Positions 63,205-64,000 of a stretch of DNA of 64,000 bases are shown here, one piece after another. The stretch comes from Ornithobacterium rhinotracheale. Lineage in GTDB: Bacteria; Bacteroidota; Bacteroidia; Flavobacteriales; Weeksellaceae. The DNA lies in the NCBI RefSeq assembly GCF_004088395.1, contig NZ_CP035107.1, positions 1,813,001-1,877,000 on the forward strand. The letters are read 5' to 3'. Position numbers and translations under genes: made by a program. The notes under the pieces were generated by a model. The model did not search any database and had not been told where the DNA came from. It saw only the letters and a list, made by a program, of their open reading frames with translations. How positions within the stretch are numbered: the first letter of the stretch is position 1; every line of letters begins with the position of its first letter.

Positions 63205-64000
63205 TTAGTCTAAGATTTGAGTAACCTGACCAGCACCTACTGTGCGTCCACCTTCACGGATTGCGAAACGAAGACCTTCGCTAAGTGCAATTGGCTGGAT
63301 TAATTCAACTTCAATTGAGATGTTATCTCCAGGCATAACCATTTCCACACCTTCTGGTAAGTGAATCTCACCTGTTACGTCAGTTGTACGAACATAGAAC
63401 TGCGGACGATAGTTGTTTTTAAATGGAGTGTGACGACCACCTTCCTCTTTTGTTAAGATATAAACCTCAGCTTTGAATTTTTTGTGAGGAGTTACAGAAC
63501 CTTGCTTCGCGATAACCATACCACGACGGATTTCTGATTTCTCGATACCCCTTAACAATAAACCTACGTTATCACCAGCTTCACCTCTATCTAGGATTTT
63601 ACGGAACATCTCTACCCCTGTAATAGTTGAAGTCAATTTCTCTTCACCCATACCTACGATATCAACAGGATCACCGGTATTGATAACACCAGACTCAATA
63701 CGACCAGTTGCTACAGTACCACGACCAGTGATTGAGAATACATCCTCAATCGGCATCAAGAAAGGCTTATCTTGATCTCTTTCTGGAATCTCAATCCAAG
63801 AGTCAACTTGGTTCATCAACTCGGTAACGGACTCAACCCATTTAGCCTCACCATTCAAAGCTCCTAAAGCTGAACCTTGTACTACTGGAGTATTATCTCC
63901 ATCATACTCATAAGATGACAATAAGTCACGAACTTCCATTTCTACAAGCTCCATCAACTCCTCATCATCAACCATATCAGCCTTGTTCAAGAAAACTACG
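63205..64000 (-). CDS. tuf: Elongation factor Tu (C-terminal two thirds; runs off the window)
   Basis: The frame is open to the right edge and ends at 63205. At the edge the GTP-binding NKAD motif is visible ([20 protein letters not shown]), then domain II ([20 protein letters not shown]) and domain III ([34 protein letters not shown]). The start codon and the P-loop lie outside the window. It delivers aminoacyl-tRNA to the ribosome. Confidence 0.97.
   Translation of the reverse strand, partial: VVFLNKADMVDDEELMELVEMEVRDLLSSYEYDGDNTPVVQGSALGALNGEAKWVESVTELMNQVDSWIEIPERDQDKPFLMPIEDVFSITGRGTVATGRIESGVINTGDPVDIVGMGEEKLTSTITGVEMFRKILDRGEAGDNVGLLLRGIEKSEIRRGMVIAKQGSVTPHKKFKAEVYILTKEEGGRHTPFKNNYRPQFYVRTTDVTGEIHLPEGVEMVMPGDNISIEVELIQPIALSEGLRFAIREGGRTVGAGQVTQILD

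Overview
The window is chromosomal DNA of a low-GC member of the Bacteroidota, almost certainly class Flavobacteriia; a Weeksellaceae/Ornithobacterium-like genome would fit, but the genus is a guess. Support comes from the Bacteroidota promoter signature (TTG or TTTG, then TAnnTTTG) found before many genes, menaquinone genes (menD, menF), DUF3467 behind rpoC, a coiled-coil gene, zapA and rny in a row, a GH3-family protein, and many small lipoproteins with a Cys lipobox.

Layout. 1-4.3 kb: the 5' part of menD, a frameshifted GNAT-like gene, a PAP2-type membrane protein and a YccA/Bax-inhibitor protein. 4.4-4.7 kb: a 21/42-bp tandem array. 4.7-11.2 kb: a branched-chain amino acid operon ilvD-ilvB-ilvN-ilvC-ilvA on the minus strand, preceded by a promoter, an isoleucine-rich 19-codon leader peptide and an attenuator hairpin. 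11.3-15.8 kb: SRPBCC protein, lipoprotein, DUF937, PadR and PspC genes. 15.9-19.8 kb: two acyltransferases, a hotdog thioesterase, menF, pth. 20-27.7 kb: cvpA, Na/Pi symporter, LuxE-like protein, a Nramp transporter behind a DtxR-type operator, a frameshifted dCMP deaminase, S41 protease and xerD. 29.5-29.8 kb: tRNA-Lys, tRNA-Leu, tRNA-Lys. 29.9-32.3 kb: a small accessory patch of gene fragments, an IS982 end remnant, a flavin monooxygenase and a helical-repeat protein. 32.3-44.3 kb: radA, greA, hit, rfbD, tRNA-Cys, two rhomboids, mutL, GH3, rny, a candidate 6S-like RNA, zapA (frameshifted) and its coiled-coil partner. 44.4-50.1 kb: glucan phosphorylase-like gene, cutC, ZIP transporter, and a KefF/KefC-like pair. 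50.1-51.4 kb: a second 21-bp array interrupted by a complete 1010-bp IS982-family element with 18-bp inverted repeats and a TTGTA target duplication. 51.4-64 kb: the transcription/translation block tuf, tRNA-Trp, secE, nusG, rplK, rplA, rplJ, rplL, rpoB, rpoC, DUF3467, all on the minus strand and closed by a very GC-rich terminator.

The strongest non-routine observations are the ilv leader attenuator, the rod-shaped RNA between zapA and rny, the two 21-bp arrays (one hit by IS982), the terminator-like hairpin at the very start of the greA transcript, the DtxR-like site on the Nramp promoter, a phosphorylase without the cofactor lysine, and three one-base frameshifts in otherwise intact genes, two of them in G/C runs, which may be sequencing errors. 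No multi-gene system of clearly unknown type was found; most of the window is conserved core genome.
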